From Cristatella mucedo (Eukaryota > Bryozoa > Phylactolaemata > Cristatellidae), in contig WPIO01000121.1 in NCBI GenBank assembly GCA_009760855.2, positions 1,170,001 to 1,217,185 of the forward strand: a stretch of 47,185 nt of DNA. The letters are read 5' to 3'. The position numbers and the translations under genes are program-made. Shown in pieces: positions 44,480-47,185 of this stretch. Position 1 is the stretch's first letter, and each line of letters opens with the position of its first letter. The notes beneath the pieces were generated by a model. That model ran no database searches, was not told the DNA's origin, and saw only the letters and a list, made by a program, of their open reading frames with translations.

Positions 44480-44755
44480 TATCTATGAGGCCCACCCGCG
44501 TACATGGCTCTCTCGACGTCGGGACTTACGTCAGCCCACGTGACTCAAGCCTCGTTCGACTGCTCAGTTAGCTCGTCCACCTCTGGTAGCGCCAGTTGAA
44601 AGTCTGACTAGTATGGATGCAGTAGCCTTATTTCGTCACCGGCGTCGTGGAGTTTATTATTACAATGCGTCGGTCAGTCGATCAACATTCCGTAGCGACG
44701 CTCGCCGTCTCGAGCTACGCACTACTCCCAACGGTGCAGACGACCGAGCGCTGCG
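44480..44755 (+). other. Possible first exon of an unknown gene
   Basis: ATG at 44665 opens 30 codons that run into a strong donor (ctgcg|GTAAGT at 44756) in a GC-richer region. No homology was recognised and no partner exon was proven inside the window. Confidence 0.15.
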
Positions 44756-44889
44756 GTAAGTTCAGTGGCCGCACTTCGGAGGGTGCGTTGCACTTGTCTG
44801 GCGCTCACTGCTTTTGGCTGCATAATGAGCGCCGGGGCGGCGAGAGTTTCACCTTTCTCTCACGGTCTGTGCGACTGCACGAAAACTGC

Positions 44890-45360
44890 CGCCGGCCTCC
44901 CATTCGCCAGCGTTTCTGAGAGAACGAGCGTGTCGGCTGCCTCCAGTTGCTCGCATTGCCGTCGCATTGTCCGCGTTTGGCTGAATGAGTTCAGCTGTCC
45001 AGCTTTCCCCGTCACACCTTTTCCACCATCGGTTGCTGTGTGCCAGTAGTGTGTGTTGCGCACTAAAGTGTTGTACCTATGCCATAAAGTGTTGCTAAAA
45101 TGTTGTTTACTAAATGTTATATAGTAAATGCTGTATACTAAAGTGTTGTACTAATACCGTACCAATTTGACGACGGAAAATAACGGCTGAAAAGAGCGGG
45201 CCTCCCTTTCGCCAGCGTTTCTGAGAGAGCGAGCGTGTCAGTTGCCTCCAGTTGCTCGCATTGCCGTCGCATTGTCCGCGTTTGGCTGCATGAATTCAGC
45301 GGTCCAGCTTTCCCCGTCACACCTTTTCCCTCCGTCGGTTGCTGCACGCAGTGCGCGTAA
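44890..45360. repeat. Direct duplication of about 160 bp
   Basis: 44890-45056 and 45200-45360 share ttcgccagcgtttctgagag, cctccagttgctcgcattgc and ctttccccgtcacacctttt. Between them is a degenerate actaaagtgttgt repeat. Confidence 0.92.
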
Positions 45361-45369
45361 TTCCTGCCG

Positions 45370-46415
45370 GTAGAGTGATTTGTGCAAGTCTTCCCTAGCG
45401 ACGAACTCGCGTGCAGCCTGTCGACCGACAAAGCTGTCGACACAAATGTCAACCTACTGCACCCTGACCGTTTTAAGCTTATCGTACTGCTCTTCAGCGC
45501 AATAGACCCTTTTATACTTATACTAACGCCTACTAAGGCGCTCTCCTGTGACGACACAGAAAGGTCTATGGCCATTTAAAATTCAAAATTGCCTCCAGTC
45601 CAGTGTTTCTATCGCAGCACCGTTCCACGCAAACATCCGAGTCTGTTTTAGGAATGCTCTCCTTAGGAGCTTAGCTCTCCTTAGCTCTCGAGCTTTTGAT
45701 TTGAGCGTCCAATCTCACTCGGCGTTAGCTTGACCATGACTTGTTGTGTTTTCCTTAACGAATCATACAAATCTGCTCTTTTGACAGGTCAATGAATGTA
45801 TCTAGACTCGACACATGTCTGTATTTGTGTTTGGTATAGTCGGGTTGTGTCCTGTCGTGCTGGCGTGGAACATTTGAAAGTCACAGCATCTGAAATTAAA
45901 GCTTGATATTTGTAATTTAGTTAGAGTCGAATTATTTAAAGTGGGAGTGGTTCAAGAAGCAAATCTGAGGAGGTCTTTCGTTTGCCGAGCATTCTTGACC
46001 GTTCAGCCACAATCTTGTCTCTTGTTTTTCCATACGATCCCGATGGCTCCTAGATAATAATAATAATAATAATAATTCACTTGATTAATTGAATTGAATA
46101 AGAGTTACATTGATGTCTAAACGTGTTTTGTGACCCAATCCTTTTGCGAGAGATTGTCCTAGGTCTTCCATGTTTGGGTGATTTTGATTTTTTATTATTT
46201 TTATTATTTTTATTATTTTTTTATGACTTTGATTTTTTGGTGATTTGTTGTTGTATCCGAACACGAATTCGCCTAAATAACTCGCCTCCGGTACTTTCCA
46301 ACTTAGCAATACTAACAGCGTCACTTGCTCCACTTTCATACCATAGAATATACTCGGCGTTTGATTCCAGTACGGTCATACTTTAGTGTGCAGGTGATCT
46401 GAATGTGAATGAAAG
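45370..46415. other. Spacer, nothing recognised
   Basis: AT-rich sequence with a TAA repeat (46057-46075) and a ttattattttt repeat near 46192-46220. Confidence 0.5.
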
Positions 46416-46417
46416 AG

Positions 46418-46437
46418 CCTGTCTGTTTCCAGACAGG
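46418..46437. repeat. Small 8-bp stem hairpin
   Basis: cctgtctg-tttc-cagacagg, followed by TTT. It is short enough that I assign no role. Confidence 0.6.
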
Positions 46438-46476
46438 TTTATTCCACGGTCGAAAGTTTTGGTTCGACAGCATCGC

Positions 46477-46645
46477 TTGGTGGCTGATAAAGCGATTGCC
46501 TCACTCGATATCGAGTGAGGCAATCGCTGACCTTTATCAGCTGACCTTTATCAGCTGACCTTTATCAGCTGACCTTTATCAGCTGACCTTTATCAGCTGA
46601 CCTTTATCAGCTGACCTTTATCAGCTGACCTTTATCAGCCACCAA
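46477..46645. repeat. Palindrome with one arm invaded by a 14-bp tandem repeat
   Basis: Perfect 36-bp palindrome (46492-46527) inside outer arms ttggtggctgataaa (46477) and its exact reverse complement (46631). Eight units of tgacctttatcagc (46528-46639) lie in the right arm only. Confidence 0.95.
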
Positions 46646-46649
46646 TATC

Positions 46650-47185
46650 CTTCGATTGTTTTCTTGTCTCGATGGCCTCGTACTCTCAGTGCCTTTTTCA
46701 CGCCCTCATTCTCTTAACATTAAAAATATCCAAGCACATATGGGCGCATCTCCTTCACTACCATCTGAACTATCTGTGAAAGGCGTCTGCACGGATCTGA
46801 GTGCAAGGCAATCGGGTTCCTGGAGCTTCATCCTCGCGAGCCTGCCGCTTCCATGGAAGTTCGCCAGGTAAGTCTATTCTACTTTGCTTATTTAGTAAAA
46901 GTTGGCTGCTGACGTGAGGCCATCGAAGTTTTAGTTCTTGCAGCACTGATTTAGTCTCTGTTAATTCTAGTCGTGTCCTCATACGGGTTTGAATAGTGTT
47001 AGCCTGCTACTAGTTTTGATCAATCTCCAGGTCTTACACCATCAAATGTGCATGCCTCGGTTGAGGTATCTACCACGGTTCTTTTTAATTTAAGGAGACT
47101 TGAGGAGTAGGAGTGATCTTTTTCCTAACTTATTTGATCTTTATTCTTTATCTTGCGTATTCCTATCTGATTCCTAACTGCTGTT
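46650..47185. other. Window end, weak exon-like signal
   Basis: A strong donor context (cgccag|GTAAGT at 46869) follows a roughly 100-bp open stretch containing ECKAIGFLELHPREPAASME in one frame. No acceptor or homology was found; it may belong to a gene continuing beyond the window, or be chance. Confidence 0.15.

Overview
This window is nuclear DNA from an invertebrate animal. The evidence is spliced genes with GT-AG introns, mostly 0.3-5 kb, non-LTR retrotransposon debris, a tRNA-derived SINE family and very many CT, GT, AT and GA microsatellites. I cannot place the species from sequence alone. Coding exons are GC-rich at third positions; introns and spacers are closer to balanced.

Two real genes were found, both on the + strand. 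Positions 2389-20203 hold pyruvate kinase (12 coding exons, the first one tentative, about 565 aa). All active-site blocks are intact and a poly(A) signal follows at 20476. Positions 29709-33167 hold an ANP32-family acidic leucine-rich nuclear phosphoprotein (8 exons, 287 aa; LRR domain, Asp/Glu-rich tail, basic KRKH motif), with a poly(A) signal at 33605. The two are not linked in function (last step of glycolysis; nuclear chromatin/phosphatase regulation). Their adjacency is notable because human PKM-ANP32A and PKLR-ANP32E also share chromosome bands or neighbouring bands.

The space between and after the genes is built from broken copies of these same genes. Positions 20620-24122 hold a decayed ANP32 copy (5' flank, exons 1-3). 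It is joined through a GA microsatellite to a nearly perfect copy of the last pyruvate kinase exon and 3' UTR (24501-24915). That order is what a tandem duplication of a 'PK 3' end + ANP32 5' half' unit would leave. Positions 40015-42730 hold a second decayed ANP32 copy, interrupted by a LINE fragment and a SINE; a piece of the ANP32 upstream region lies further left at 35678-35845.

Repeats fill the rest: at least 14 fragments of an L2/CR1-like LINE (the best keeps reverse transcriptase motifs at 14170-14885, minus strand), three fragments of a second LINE, about 12 SINE copies, a 13-bp minisatellite of about 60 units in a pyruvate kinase intron, a 14-bp satellite inside a palindrome near 46.5 kb, and several perfect short-spacer inverted repeats. 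One of these, in an ANP32 pseudogene, looks like a template-switch mutation when compared with the intact gene. No CRISPR array, rRNA or convincing functional tRNA gene was seen. Positions 43.3-47.2 kb hold only weak hints of further exons.
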